DNA of 30,603 bases from Nemertoderma westbladi (Eukaryota > Xenacoelomorpha > Nemertodermatida > Nemertodermatidae), in NCBI GenBank assembly GCA_032718475.1, contig JAUCBJ010007448.1:1-30603 (forward strand). Reading direction: 5' to 3'. The notes beneath the pieces are model-generated. The model saw only the letters and a list, made by a program, of their open reading frames with translations, did no database searches and was not told the DNA's origin. The position numbers were made by a program, and so were the translations under genes. Below, one piece after another: positions 19,944 through 29,913 of the stretch. Position 1 is the stretch's first letter, and every line of letters starts with the position of its first letter.

Positions 19944-20749
19944 TCGGGCGATTTGACTTAACTTCTATCAGTAAAATGTAAAGCTTGCTTGTATCAGTTA
20001 TAATTACATCAGAACATTATAATAATAACAATATAGCAGGGAACTATATATCGCAGGTAGGCCTACTGTAATAACAATAGGTGTATAATGCCTCTGCCTA
20101 TACTGCTATATCTGTTCTTTCGTGGATGTCATGGGCTACCTGGGATAGCTGCATTCAGACATGACAACTGACAGGCCCCACTGAAACTACTGAACTATTG
20201 TATTGAACTACAGTGACATTGTTATGCCTAGACTCAGGCAAGTACAAGTTCGCCCAACAACTAACAGTACTGCAGTAAGCCTACATCTGCATATATGCCA
20301 TACTTTGCAGGAAACATGGCAAGTACCTGCAAAATATAAGAGAGCAAACTTGCAATATTTATTGAAACTAAAGAATATAACTTTACATACATGCTCTATC
20401 AAGTTTACCAAATTTTTGTTACTGAACATAGTTTGACAAGTGTAATAAACTGATAGCAAGGAACTTGCAAATATTAGGAAATGTAGGGCCCACTATGAAT
20501 TTTCAACAGGGTTGTAGTCGTAGTTACTGTCGATGGCTTAAAATCAATGTAGATGTGAAGTCCCATGTGAAGTAGGCCTATACCATAGACTTTCTGATGT
20601 ATTATTTAATTTGGCAGTTTACCCCCCTGTGAATATTGCCTTGTTAAAAGTAAATTATTATTTATATTAAAATATTAAATAAAATTACTAAAGAATAATT
20701 AAAGAATTATTCCGACATCGCATCAAATGCAAAATGTAATCCAGATTCA

Positions 20750-20762
20750 GCCGGGATCGAAC
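20750..20762 (-). repeat. B-box-like sequence, possible tRNA-derived SINE relic
   Basis: The minus strand reads GTTCGATCCCGGC, a near-consensus Pol III B box. About 45 bases upstream on that strand lies CTGGAATGGATA, weakly like an A box and like the tRNA-like segment near 25975-26020. No tRNA fold is evident, so a SINE remnant is the likeliest reading. Confidence 0.35.
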
Positions 20763-21008
20763 TTGAGATCGAAGTTAAGTTGTACAGTATTATCCATTCC
20801 AGGTAGCAGGTAGACTCCAGATAGCATTTACATTCATTGTAAATTGAGTATTACTCGAATTAATTTAATTAAATCAATAAAAATTTTGGTGGCACTGAAG
20901 GGACATTTCAGCAATTTTTATTTTGTGTAAAACGAGAGAAGTTGAAGAACAAATAAATTTAACTCCAAGAAAAGCATTAAAATTTTAAATTCTTAATTTT
21001 CGAAGTTT

Positions 21009-21021
21009 TATGACCTTTTTT
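21009..21021 (+). repeat. Target site duplication, 5' copy, of LINE fragment
   Basis: TATGACCTTTTTT matches 21411-21423 exactly. Confidence 0.85.
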
Positions 21022-21410
21022 ATGAAACTGACTAAATCACTTGAACAACGAATTGATGGTTGCTACACAAGACTACTAAGGGCAGCCCTAAACATCAGCT
21101 GGAGACAACACATGACAAACGCCGAGCTTTATGGTACAATACCACCTGTATCAACCACCCTCCGTGAACGCAGATTAAAATTCAGTGGGCACTGCTGGCG
21201 AAGTAAAGACGAGGTCATACCAGATATACTTCTCTGGCAACCAACTCATGGAAAGCGTAGTCGTGGACGACCGGCCATAACATACATAGATCAACTTGAA
21301 AGGGATACTGAACTTGGGAGAAACGAAATTGCGACAACTATGGAGCATCGGGAAGCCTGGAAGGATCTCATTTCCACTGTCCGAGTTCGCTCGACCTAGT
21401 AGTACAGTAG
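21022..21410 (+). mobile_element. 5'-truncated LINE 3' fragment, RTE-like
   Basis: The fragment encodes the last 125 or so residues of a LINE protein: LTKSLEQRIDGCYTRLLRAA, LRERRLKFSGHCWRSKDE, LLWQPTHGKRSRGRP, and an end at VRVRST followed by a stop. A short tail TAGTAGTACAGTAG follows. Exact 13-bp duplications flank it, so the open frame's own ATG at 21010 is target DNA, not element. It is a different subfamily from copies 1 and 2 but the same as the tail at 8568-8729. Confidence 0.88.
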
Positions 21411-21423
21411 TATGACCTTTTTT
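21411..21423 (+). repeat. Target site duplication, 3' copy, of LINE fragment
   Basis: Exact 13-bp match to 21009-21021, directly after the TAG tail. Confidence 0.85.
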
Positions 21424-21693
21424 GGTCTTAAACTGAGTAGACCTATAGGCCTATCACGAAGTTTAAGACTCATTATTTGAATTTGAAGTTCGAATTACAG
21501 TACTACAGTACTGCTTTTTTGTTCTAACTGTATTATGCATTTTACACATTGCGAAATTGCCCTTTCTGTGCCACCGTTACAATCTACACTAAAACATTTG
21601 AATTGAGAAAAAGTATTTAAAGCAAAATAATTATAGAAACAATTCGAGCTTATAAAGTAGATGAAGCTCATCTCATTGAGTTGTTAGTCGACG

Positions 21694-22094
21694 TTATTGG
21701 TTGATCTCGTATTGCTCCGCTCTTCTGTTGGACTCCTCCTCGTCCAGATTAAACCGCTTATAATTGGTCTCCTTCTTCCCTCTGTTCTTTATGAAGACGA
21801 CCATGGCGCCGGCTAGCAGCGCACTCACAACCGAGAGCACCAGCGCGAAAACAACGATACCAGTTACAGAGAACCTTATCGGAAATGGATCTCTGGGGGG
21901 ATCCCTTAGGATCTGTTTAACCTCCTGTAAGGATCCGTTGTTGGGCTGAGCTGTTAGTCCCATTATGTGACAGATCATAGGGTAGATATCCAACGAAGAG
22001 AACGGCTCCTTTACTCGGTAGCCGGATTTAAATCGCGGCCCGTGAGCGATAAATACTGGGTGCATGGAGGGTAAAACGTTGTCGTAACCATGGT
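21694..22094 (-). CDS. ENPP4/5-like: ENPP-like exon 4 (coding, with stop)
   Basis: The inferred acceptor is AAGGTAG|ACCATGG; it restores HHGYDN in frame, where other nearby AGs do not fit the phase-1 donor. It codes [19 protein letters not shown], the conserved [11 protein letters not shown] block, the membrane segment and the tail ending YEINQ. No clear AATAAA lies just downstream. Confidence 0.85.
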
Positions 22095-25000
22095 CTACCT
22101 TCTGTCGATAAATATATCCATGAGTCGTTTTCTGAACCAAATACTTATTATTAGTGTATTTATCAATATTTAACTATATTTCTAAATTATTAAACGCGAA
22201 AAAATAAACATATTGTATTAGCAATAATAGTGACAATTTTATTGAATATTGCTAAAAGTCACATAATTTAATAATTTCATGGAAATCCCCAAATAATTAC
22301 ACCAATAAAGTTTAGAGTGACTTAAGTTTCTGAAATCTACTGTATTACTTTAAGATCCAGGGTCATGTGAAACCCGATGGCCAGCAACGTCCCCGAATCC
22401 TAAGCCTCTCCATAGTCTGTGACCGCCGTACAGGCACAACGAGTTCGATCGCAGCAATGCGAATTTAATCTGCGTACACCACGCATCACTGGATGGTGTA
22501 CCAAATACGAGTACAATATACGACATATATAGATAGATATACAGTATAGTACGATAACAACAATATATATTATGCCTACTAGACTCGACAATTCAGATAA
22601 AGTGACTAAAAGTCAAACGATCTTCTTTATTTCACTAACGTTGAGGTGCTGAATCGTCATCCATCCACGGGAAGTTTTCTTTACTCCATAAAATCATCCA
22701 GCCCTCGTCTGCGACCGCTAATATCGGACTGATACGTCGGTTGTCCCGGTAATGGAAACGTTCTGGAATGTTCTCCTTTAAATAGACACTCATGTTGGGA
22801 TGCGCCCCCTTCAGGGCGTTGTAGGTTTTATTTAGGTAACCTGAAACAATGTCCATTTATCCCCAGTAAGTATGTTACAGTTACTATAAATTGGTAATTA
22901 AAATATGAACTAAATTCGTAAAACTACTGACTATGCCTACTTCTAAATTCTTGTGAATGTGCCATCCAAAGAGTTATAACTTTCGTTGGGCACAGCTTTG
23001 CAAACTCGGCAATGACGTCCAGGTGGGGTCGAACTACGACTAGGATCGGCATGCTGCATTGCAGCTGCATTTTTAAGAATGCTGTGCCGGATTATCGACA
23101 AAATTGCACCGCCACAACTTCCTATCACCCATGACATTTGCTAGATCATCCGCATCTTCAAGGCCAGTGTCCTTTAAGATGCGTCTCAAGAAAGTCATGG
23201 GCTGTTCACCATGCTTATTCACTCCATGAGGCTGCCAAAGTACAAGATTATGCACTGGCTGGTCCTTACGGCGAAAGCAATGTCCTGCAAAGCGGAGGCG
23301 ATTTTGTTCTAGTGTCAAGCTTGGGGGAACCAATGAGACACCTCCAATGTTATATAGTGTCTGGTTGGAGATGTGTGCATTGAACTTGACACAATGAACC
23401 CGGCGTAGCATTCTTGTGAATGTGCCGTCCAGAGATTTGGTGTCCTCAGCAGTTAGAGCCCAGCATGGACTCCCATAGAGGAGTACTGGAACTACTGCTG
23501 CTCTAAATAACCGGACCTTAAGTTTCCGATTAATTCTCGGTGACTTCCAAATCCTGGAAAGCCTATTCAAGGCTGCCCATGCCTTTCCCTTACGTATTCG
23601 AAGGTCCTCACCTGACTTCCGGATCCATGATCCCAGGTAACAGAAGTCATCCACATGCTCAAGCATACCATCTTTTGAGCTTATGCTCATCCGATCAGAG
23701 ACTTGCTGAGGACTTTCAAAGTTAACTGTCAAAATTTTGGTTTTCTGGAGTTAATAAAAAGACCAACACTAGAAGCAGCATGTTCTAATGAGCTGAGGAG
23801 CCGTTGGGCTCCATCTAGTGATTCTGAGAGTACTCCTAAGTCATCAGCAAAGTCTAGATCAGTTAGGTACTTGGCAGGATTTCCTCGACTTCTGGAGCCA
23901 GTAGGTGGAGTTATCATCACCCCATCACCATTATGATGATCCAAGGACATGCGTAGAACATAGTCAACAACAATTATGAACAAGAATGGTGCAAGTGTGT
24001 CTCCCTGGAGGACGCCCCATAACACTTCAAATGGTTCTGTGTCACCGTCAACAGTAGTCACAAATGTTGTCGAACCATCGTATACTGATCTGATTGCTGC
24101 AATAATTTCATCAGGAATCCCATATAATGAAAGTATGCTGAACATACGTGAGCGAGAGACTGAATCAAAGACCTTGAAGAAGTCAACAAAGATAACAGCC
24201 AGATGCCTGTCATTCTTTTTTGATAACTCTTCAATTATCCTTCTAAGTGCCAAAATGGGCTCCATGGTCCCACGACCTTTACGGAACCCATTCTGATTTC
24301 TACAGAGCAGTCTCTCAATGGGATCCCTGATGCGATTTAATAGAATTCTATTGTATAACTTTGTAGCAATCGAGATCAATGAGATTCCCCGAAAAGAAAT
24401 ATAGAGTGTTAGGTTGCCCTTCTTGGGAACTGGCACCAACTTATTTGTTTTCATTTCTTGTGGGACTCTTGTTGTACGGTACATGTCTACTATGATGGGA
24501 TAGATGAGCTTTGAACACTCAGGTATTTTAAAGACCTCAGGGGGAACACCATCTACTCCACTGGCACGATTGGTCTTAATGCTCTTTGCAGCAGCCTTCA
24601 CTTCTGCAAAGGAGATATCACCAATGGGAATATCTGGGAGTACAGACTCAGACACTTTTACTTCTATAAAGTTATCAGGCAATACCCTGTCATTATTGAG
24701 GAGCTTTTCAAAGTGGGCCTTCCAACCATTGAGGCGATCGGCTGGTGATTCAGCCTTAACCTTGGTGGTTGGTTGGCTTTTTCGACCAGCAAGCAAGTTG
24801 ATCGATCTCCATGCCTTGGATGATTGCCTGCTGTCGTCAGCATCATTGATGGCATCAACCTGTTGGTTTATTAGCTCCTGTAAATTAACAGAGTACTGCC
24901 TGTTCAGGGACCTAGATGCAGCCTTAACTGCATTCTTGGCCGCTGTAGTCTGTTTGAGTCGGGACTCTTTCTGCGCCTTGTAGAGGTCATTTCGGCACTT

Positions 25001-28000
25001 CTGAATTTTGTTGTCAGTCCAGGAGGCCCGTTTCCTGTTTCGAGGGTATACAGGAACTGTTTCTGCAGCTGCTAACTTAACTGCCTCTGTGAAGGCAGTA
25101 TAGCCCTCACAGTGATCTGCCGCCTCAGAGGCAAGAGCCTCATACCTGTTGCTCAGCTGTAGTGTGAAGCTGGATCTCACACTTGGCTGTTGCAACAGAG
25201 AGGACCAGTCATGCCGCGGCAAGGCAGATTTCGTTGTTCTGCTAGCACGCAGACCAAGTCTTACCTTGGCCACAATAAGGCGGTGATCACTGGAGAAGGG
25301 TCGTTGTGTAAATGCATTACAGTCTTGTATGGAGCTCCTGTATTTCCTACGAAACAGGATATGGTCTATCTGGGACTTGTGACCACTGGGTCAACTATGA
25401 GTCCATAGCTTTCCAGTTCGCTTCTTGAACTGGGTTCCAGCCGAAAACAATCCATTTCCAGAGATAAAATCCTGAAGATGGACGGAATTTCGGATAACAC
25501 TATTGCTATAGACCCAGGGCGATGTAGGTGATTGATGCAGACTTGCATTAAAGTCTCCCAGGAATGGTAAGAATGCATGCTGATCCACTCCATCAGTAGC
25601 TGCTTGTAGATTCTAGTAGAAATTTTCCACCTCCTCTACAGGGGCAACACTAGTTGGAGAGTAGCACACAATCACACCTTAGGAAACTTCTTAGCCAGTC
25701 TTCCAGAACATGAGAAGTGGCAACGGATGATGCGGTTAGAGATTTGGTCTATTTTGTCCAATGCTGCATGTGCAGTTGGATTCATCAATAGACCAATTCC
25801 ACCATTGCCACTATCATCTGCTGAAGCAAGGGCGAGTCGCCAACCGCCCCCATGTCCTTAATCAGAACCTCATCAGTCTGTCCAGTCTGCATTCGGTGCT
25901 CTTGAACACCCACTGCACTAAGAGAAAGCTTATCTGCCTGAACCTGAACCTGAACTTATCCTACCGAACTGATAACCTCCAAGTTGTAAGTCTGATGCTC
26001 TAACCATTCCGCCAGCGGCTCAGGTAAAAGGTAGACCTGGAAATACTACCTGATACATTGTGTGTCCGCAATTGAGGTGCTCATGGCCTCCCATCTGTCA
26101 ATCTGCTTCCACTGTGCTCAATCCTACTGTACTGTACTTGGCCGTTTTTGTAGCGCTGCGTTGCCTTTCATTGTAGCGAGTGATTAAAGACAACCAAATA
26201 CAGTAGGGTCGTTGAGCACATCGGTAGCAGAATATCTTATTGACAGATGGGAGGCCACGAGGAAGCAAATTGCGGACATACAAGGTATCAGGTTGTATTT
26301 CCAGGTCTATCTTTTCCCAGAGCCGCAAGCTGAATGGTTAGAGCCTTATACTTCCAACACGTCATAACAGACTATGTATAGCTGTGCCCAACGAATGTTA
26401 TGATAATATGAAACCACTCATTCACCCAAAACACCAATAATAAATCCAGAGATTTGGTATCCTCAGCAATTAGAGCCCAGCATGGACTCCAACATTAGAG
26501 CACAGGTATGCTGGTCAAAATAATCGAACATCAAGATTCTGATGTACTCTAGTAACTTACAATTCTTGGTCAGCCCATACAAGGCTGTCCATTGCATTTT
26601 CGTACGTTATAGAAATATAAGTAGGAAAAATATATAGGTACTGTATATACGTTTTCTGTAGTTAGTTTCATTAGTTACCAGGAGCCATTGAAAAAGGCCT
26701 GTTTAATTATAATTGCAATTTTGGGTTGAAATATTTGGCAATAATATCCTTATATAGCGGCACCTGGAGATATACGACGGTGCTCAGGGCGAGGAATTAC
26801 TTTCAACGTTTAAGTAGGAAAGTCGTCGATTACTTTATAACAATATGAGAATAAGTCTCGGAAAGTTTTATTTCTGATTGCATGCAACTTTGTTGGGTTA
26901 TATTTATTTTTAGGTTTGCTTACTGTAATTTTAATACATTATTTAAACTAAATGTGATTTGGTCTATAATAAAAGCGAACCTTCGTGGGGCCATATTTCT
27001 TGTAGAGTACCGGCGTGTGGGCTCGAGAGGAAGTATGTTGATTTATTAACGTAATCGTCTAATTCCACTACTCGATCTATACTGATCTCCGTCATTCCGT
27101 GATCCGCAGTCACAATCAAATTCACCTAGAAGCAATAAAATTATCAATTAGTTGATAGATTTTTTCAATACAACGGAAATTAAGGAAACTGTAGCCCAGG
27201 TATTTGGATTATTAACATCAAGTCTTGTGATATACAGTACAGTATTGTGCTCTACCACAATGCAATCAATAAGTAACAACTATGGTACTTTATGCACAGC
27301 ACAATTTAAAATGAAATTAAAATAACTGTAAGTATTGTATTACTTTATTTTTTATTTTTCATACATGGAAACATACAGTATATTAAAATTAGTAGGCATT
27401 ATGCACACAGCACATACAGTAGCAAAACATAGTAAAACTAAAGCAGAAAAAATATTAAAATATTCTAAATTTGAAAAATATAATATACTGTATACTGTAT
27501 ACTAGTATACTACTGTATACTCTATACTTATATATAATAATTAATTTTTTTGGAATGTCAATTTTTATTTTCAACATATTAAGTAATCATAGTATTTTAA
27601 GATAGACATACTGATACTACTGTATTAACAGTAACCTATCAACAGTTTAGCCTATTAATTGTATATTAAGATGTACCGGTTGTTATGTGTTGTAAAAGAT
27701 AGACCTTATCGAAAAGACCGGCCTGAATTAGTTTGGCGATGAGGTGACCTAAAGCGTCGTTAACTTTCTGAATAGCGGGAATAATTCGTTTATCGGATGG
27801 CCCGTAGTTATGGCCATCGCGATCTGGTTGGTTAAAATACACCAGACCCAAGTTGATTGGCTGGGTTTTATTGGTGAACCAACCAATCAGCGTGTCGATG
27901 CGTTGATCGAAAGGAACGGAACTGTTGTACGCCTCGTAGTGGAATGGATGAATATTGCCTATGGCGACAGTGGACCCGGGCCAGAAATAAACCCCGGCGT

Positions 28001-28394
28001 GGAAACTTCCTTCCTGTTCCGCTGTGTTCCAAATCGGAACGGATTCGTTCCACCATTTGGGCTCCTCATTACTGAAACTGAAAGTTTCTTTGAACAAGGG
28101 GTCCCACATGTGGTTGCCCACTATTCCATGAGTCTCCTCGTAGACACCCGTTACCAGGGACCAATGGTTAGGAAAGGTTTTCGTGGCGAACACGTTTTTG
28201 GTTCCGGATATTGCGCGCACCCCGTATTTGGCCAGCGCAGTAAAGTTTCCCGTCGCCCAGGGATACATGTCGATGTAATCGTGACGGAATCCATCGAATG
28301 AGACCATTATGACGCATTCGTGGTCTTCGTCGCATGTTGGTGTTACCATGACGACCAGTGCGCAGAACAAGACGCAATGACGTAAATGAATCAT
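21694..28394 (-). CDS. ENPP4/5-like: ENPP4/5-like ectonucleotide pyrophosphatase/phosphodiesterase, four coding exons
   Basis: Join of 27705-28394, 26981-27125, 22640-22840 and 21694-22094 (minus strand) gives 478 residues, close to human ENPP5 (477) and ENPP4 (453). Family members are zinc-dependent alkaline-phosphatase-fold enzymes that split phosphodiester bonds of extracellular nucleotides or lipids. Residues 1-20 look like a signal peptide. Zinc and catalytic residues are all present: D34 (SFDGF), nucleophile T73 (TKTFPNH), D191 and H195 (DRDGHNYGP), D238 and H239 (ADHGM), H363 (AHGP). HGYDN and [11 protein letters not shown] match the ENPP4/5 tail, followed by a membrane segment near residues 421-447 and a short basic-acidic cytoplasmic tail. 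This predicts a type I surface protein. Splice sites are GT-AG. The 4.1 kb second intron is filled with nested mobile DNA in the same orientation. ENPP4 versus ENPP5 is not decided. Confidence 0.9.
22095..22639 (-). other. ENPP-like intron 3
   Basis: A 545-bp intron, GT-AG if the inferred sites are right. It contains a GC-richer block (about 22370-22500) unlike its surroundings, perhaps an old repeat that I cannot name. Confidence 0.65.
22640..22840 (-). CDS. ENPP4/5-like: ENPP-like exon 3 (coding)
   Basis: The acceptor is TTTCAG|GTTACC and the donor CAAC|GTTAGT. The first two bases complete the Gly codon begun in exon 2. It codes [20 protein letters not shown] through [12 protein letters not shown] to SAPQ. 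The block matches the ENPP4/5 region around VYLKE and VADEGW. The donor is inferred from frame and from the HGYDN join. Confidence 0.85.
22949..22974 (-). mobile_element. Fragment of an older RTE-like LINE (left piece)
   Basis: The minus strand reads CTTTGGATGGCACATTCAC, matching LINE copy 1 near 7356-7375. It adjoins the piece at 26446-26610 in element coordinates, which suggests one old copy later split. Confidence 0.6.
23034..25932 (-). mobile_element. LINE copy 2, RTE-like, in ENPP-like intron 2
   Basis: It has the same family and 3' end (GATCCTAGTCGTAG) as copy 1 and is nearly identical over the shared region. It reaches further 5': it keeps most of the endonuclease, with [18 protein letters not shown] and [10 protein letters not shown] readable in pieces near 25620-25930. 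Upstream of that is a short GGTTCA repeat and the tRNA-like segment. The element lies in the same orientation as the host gene. Confidence 0.85.
23073..25930 (-). pseudogene. LINE copy 2 endonuclease/reverse transcriptase, broken
   Basis: Translation matches copy 1 at about 97 percent by eye, including the VDFF motif and the FADD box, but the gene is broken. A one-base deletion near 23745 (AGAAAACC against AGAAAGACC in copy 1) splits the reverse transcriptase from its C-terminal part. A TGA at 25391-25393 replaces GGA of copy 1. Further frame changes occur in the endonuclease near 25600-25640 and 25830. Motif A reads VDFFKVFD where copy 1 has VDFFKAFD. No functional protein is expected. Confidence 0.87.
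25970..26102 (-). repeat. tRNA-like repeat, left arm of head-to-head pair
   Basis: On the minus strand it starts ATTGACAGATGGGAGGCC and continues to TGGCGGAATGG, a perfect match to the Pol III A-box consensus TRGCNNARYGG. ATCAGACTTACAAC and AGTTCGGTAGG, a weak B box, follow. It looks like a tRNA-derived SINE head. It directly precedes the 5' end of LINE copy 2. Confidence 0.55.
26239..26360 (+). repeat. tRNA-like repeat, right arm of head-to-head pair
   Basis: The plus strand starts ATTGACAGATGGGAGGCC, with TTGCGGACATACAAGGTATC and GCTGAATGGTTAGAGCC further on. It parallels the left arm for about 115 bp with scattered differences. The B-box part is lost. Confidence 0.55.
26446..26610 (-). 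mobile_element. Fragment of an older RTE-like LINE (right piece)
   Basis: The minus strand resembles copy 1 around 7200-7357 with much divergence; the clearest block reads GCTGGGCTCTAATTGCTGAG. It is older than copies 1 and 2 and shares their family. Confidence 0.65.
26611..26980 (-). other. Start of ENPP-like intron 2, unremarkable
   Basis: AT-rich intron sequence between exon 2 and the mobile DNA. Nothing recognised. Confidence 0.6.
26981..27125 (-). CDS. ENPP4/5-like: ENPP-like exon 2 (coding)
   Basis: The acceptor reads TTCTAG|GTGAAT and the donor GAAG|GTTCGC. It codes [20 protein letters not shown] onward to IWPHE plus the first base of the next codon (145 bp, ends in phase 1). It supplies the ADHGM metal ligands. 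It is too short and split to stand as its own open frame. Confidence 0.9.
27126..27704 (-). other. ENPP-like intron 1
   Basis: A 579-bp GT-AG intron, AT-rich, with simple TACTGTATAC-type repeats at 27484-27525. Nothing else recognised. Confidence 0.8.
27705..28394 (-). CDS. ENPP4/5-like: ENPP-like exon 1 (coding)
   Basis: It codes residues 1-230, from ATG to GLFDK. The donor reads AAG|GTCTAT, and reading through it gives an unrelated tail with a stop at 27666. It ends in phase 0. It carries the signal peptide, the nucleophile and the first metal ligands. Confidence 0.92.
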
Positions 28395-28754
28395 TTTTTT
28401 TAAATAAATAATATTCTTAAAAATTTATAAAATTATTTTGTTACAGTAGGCCTACAGTATGTAAATTATTCAACGTTTATCAAAACAATTTTATGTATAC
28501 AGTACAGTTACTAAGGGTATGTTAAGTAACTTGATATATATTTGGTTGGTGGGTTATTACAGTGTAAATTCAATGTTAATATTTATTTATATTAATAAAA
28601 TTATGTTAATAAAATTAATTTGAGTGTTTTAAATTAATATAAGAATGTTATATTTTACAATATAATAATGTTATACAGTATATGATAATATATAATATGT
28701 TACTATCAATAATGATAATATACAGTATGTTATATTAATTTAAAACACTGAAAT
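28395..28754. other. AT-rich stretch upstream of the ENPP-like gene
   Basis: This is the expected promoter and 5' untranslated region of the ENPP-like gene, but no core promoter motif is distinct. Near 28626-28645 the sequence GTGTTTTAAATTAATATAA is the complement of TTATATTAATTTAAAACAC at 28730-28748, forming a loose foldback. Confidence 0.55.
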
Positions 28755-29700
28755 TAATACACCATAACCCTTAATACATCAACCATTTTTTAGGGGGTCG
28801 GAGCCCCCCCCCCCCCCCCCTAATGTTTTTCAAATTTCAATAAAATGCTACGAAATTTGGTATGATGATAGATCGACACCTTTTCTTACTGCGCTGGCCT
28901 GGCCGGATTTTTTTTATTTATGAGCTATTTCGATACAACAAGCCGTTAAAAATCGTCTATTTCGCAATATTTAGCCATCTCCGTCAGCTTTATTTCTCGT
29001 CTTTGGAATGAGATCTAGATATCATTAGAACCGCCTTCATCTGCAGATTCCGAATATAAAACCCGTTGTACAGTAATAACTTCCGGAGATATTATCAAAA
29101 TACTAAGGTGTAAATTTTTGTGACGTAAATCGCTATAATTCTAATTTTATAATAATTTTATAATAACTATAATTTTTTTTACTCAATTCTAGAATATTAA
29201 TTAAGGATAATGAAAAAACAAGATGGAGAGTTTTAAACGCTCAGCTAAATAATAATTAATATTCTAGAATAAAGAGAACAAATCATCAGAATTATAGCGA
29301 TTTACGTCTCTGAATTTACACATTAGTATTTTGATAACATCTTTACCAATTTTTGGTTAAATTTAAAACGCTTTTCAGATGCGGAATCTACAGTACAGAC
29401 GAACGCGCTTCGAATGATATCTAGATTACATTTCAAAGACGTAAAATAAAGTCTACGGAGGTGGTTAAACATTGCTAAATAGACATTTTTTAAGGGATTG
29501 TTGTATGGAAATAACTGAGAAATTGAAAAATCCGGCCAGGCCACCAGTAAGAAAAGGTGTCGATCTATCATCATAACGAATTTACATAGTAGCATTTTAT
29601 TGAAATTTGAAAAAAATTAGGGGTGGGGGGGGGGGGGGGGGGGGGTGGGGGTCTCCGACCCCCTAAAAATGGTTGTTGTATTAAGGGTTATGGTGTATTA
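28755..29700. mobile_element. Long foldback element (about 0.95 kb), mariner-like target possible
   Basis: The two halves are inverted copies over about 450 bp each, roughly 80 percent alike by eye, around a centre near 29211-29250. Ends read TAATACACCATAACCC and its complement. Each arm carries a C or G run at the same place (28804-28820, 29625-29645), then GATAGATCGACACC, GGCCTGGCCGGATTT, GACGTAAATCGCTATAATTC and TCTAGAATATTAATT. Reading the outermost bases as TA target copies fits a Tc1/mariner-type insertion, but this is inference. No coding capacity is visible. Confidence 0.85.
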
Positions 29701-29703
29701 CTG

Positions 29704-29738
29704 CATGACCTACTATAATAGGTATAGTAGGTCATGAT
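29704..29738. repeat. Hairpin
   Basis: CATGACCTACTATA pairs with its near complement TAGTAGGTCATG across a short loop, just outside the foldback element. Confidence 0.8.
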
Positions 29739-29913
29739 TACTGTGTTAACATAATTATATAATAGAAGTAAATATGTATTAACAGTGAAATTTCACTGTA
29801 ACAATGTTATATTAATTTAAAACACTGAAATTAAATACATTACATAATAGTTTTAAAATCCACGCAGAATTTTATTAACAGAAATAAATACAGTATAAAC
29901 AGTAAAAATATAT

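Larger units (their letters stand above)
19771..21008. other. Non-coding stretch with poly-G run and tRNA-like trace
   Basis: No gene recognised. It contains two similar stretches with GTTAACTAGTCTGGG (near 19812 and 19858), a 29-base G run (19914-19942), and a B-box-like sequence on the minus strand at 20750-20762. Confidence 0.55.
22973..26402. mobile_element. Composite insertion with short inverted ends inside ENPP-like intron 2
   Basis: The left side reads TAACTTTCGTTGGGCACAGC (about 22977-22996). Near 26381-26400 the complement of a close relative appears, so these are inverted repeats of about 22-25 bp. Between them lie LINE copy 2 and a head-to-head pair of tRNA-like repeats. The two pieces of an older LINE sit outside the ends. 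Roughly 45 unexplained bases separate the right inverted repeat from the right LINE piece, so the true right end may be slightly further on. Confidence 0.5.

Noticed and set aside
22400-22591. 63-residue minus-strand frame in intron 3 of the ENPP-like gene
   Set aside because: It begins in AT-rich intron and reads Cys/Arg-rich out of a GC-rich block; including it would break the ENPP frame.
24504-24983. 159-residue plus-strand frame (and its twin on the minus strand at 5807-6286)
   Set aside because: Antisense shadows of the LINE reverse transcriptase; conserved between copies only because the LINE is.
27810-28301. 163-residue plus-strand frame
   Set aside because: Antisense shadow of ENPP-like exon 1, whose minus-strand reading carries the whole catalytic motif set.
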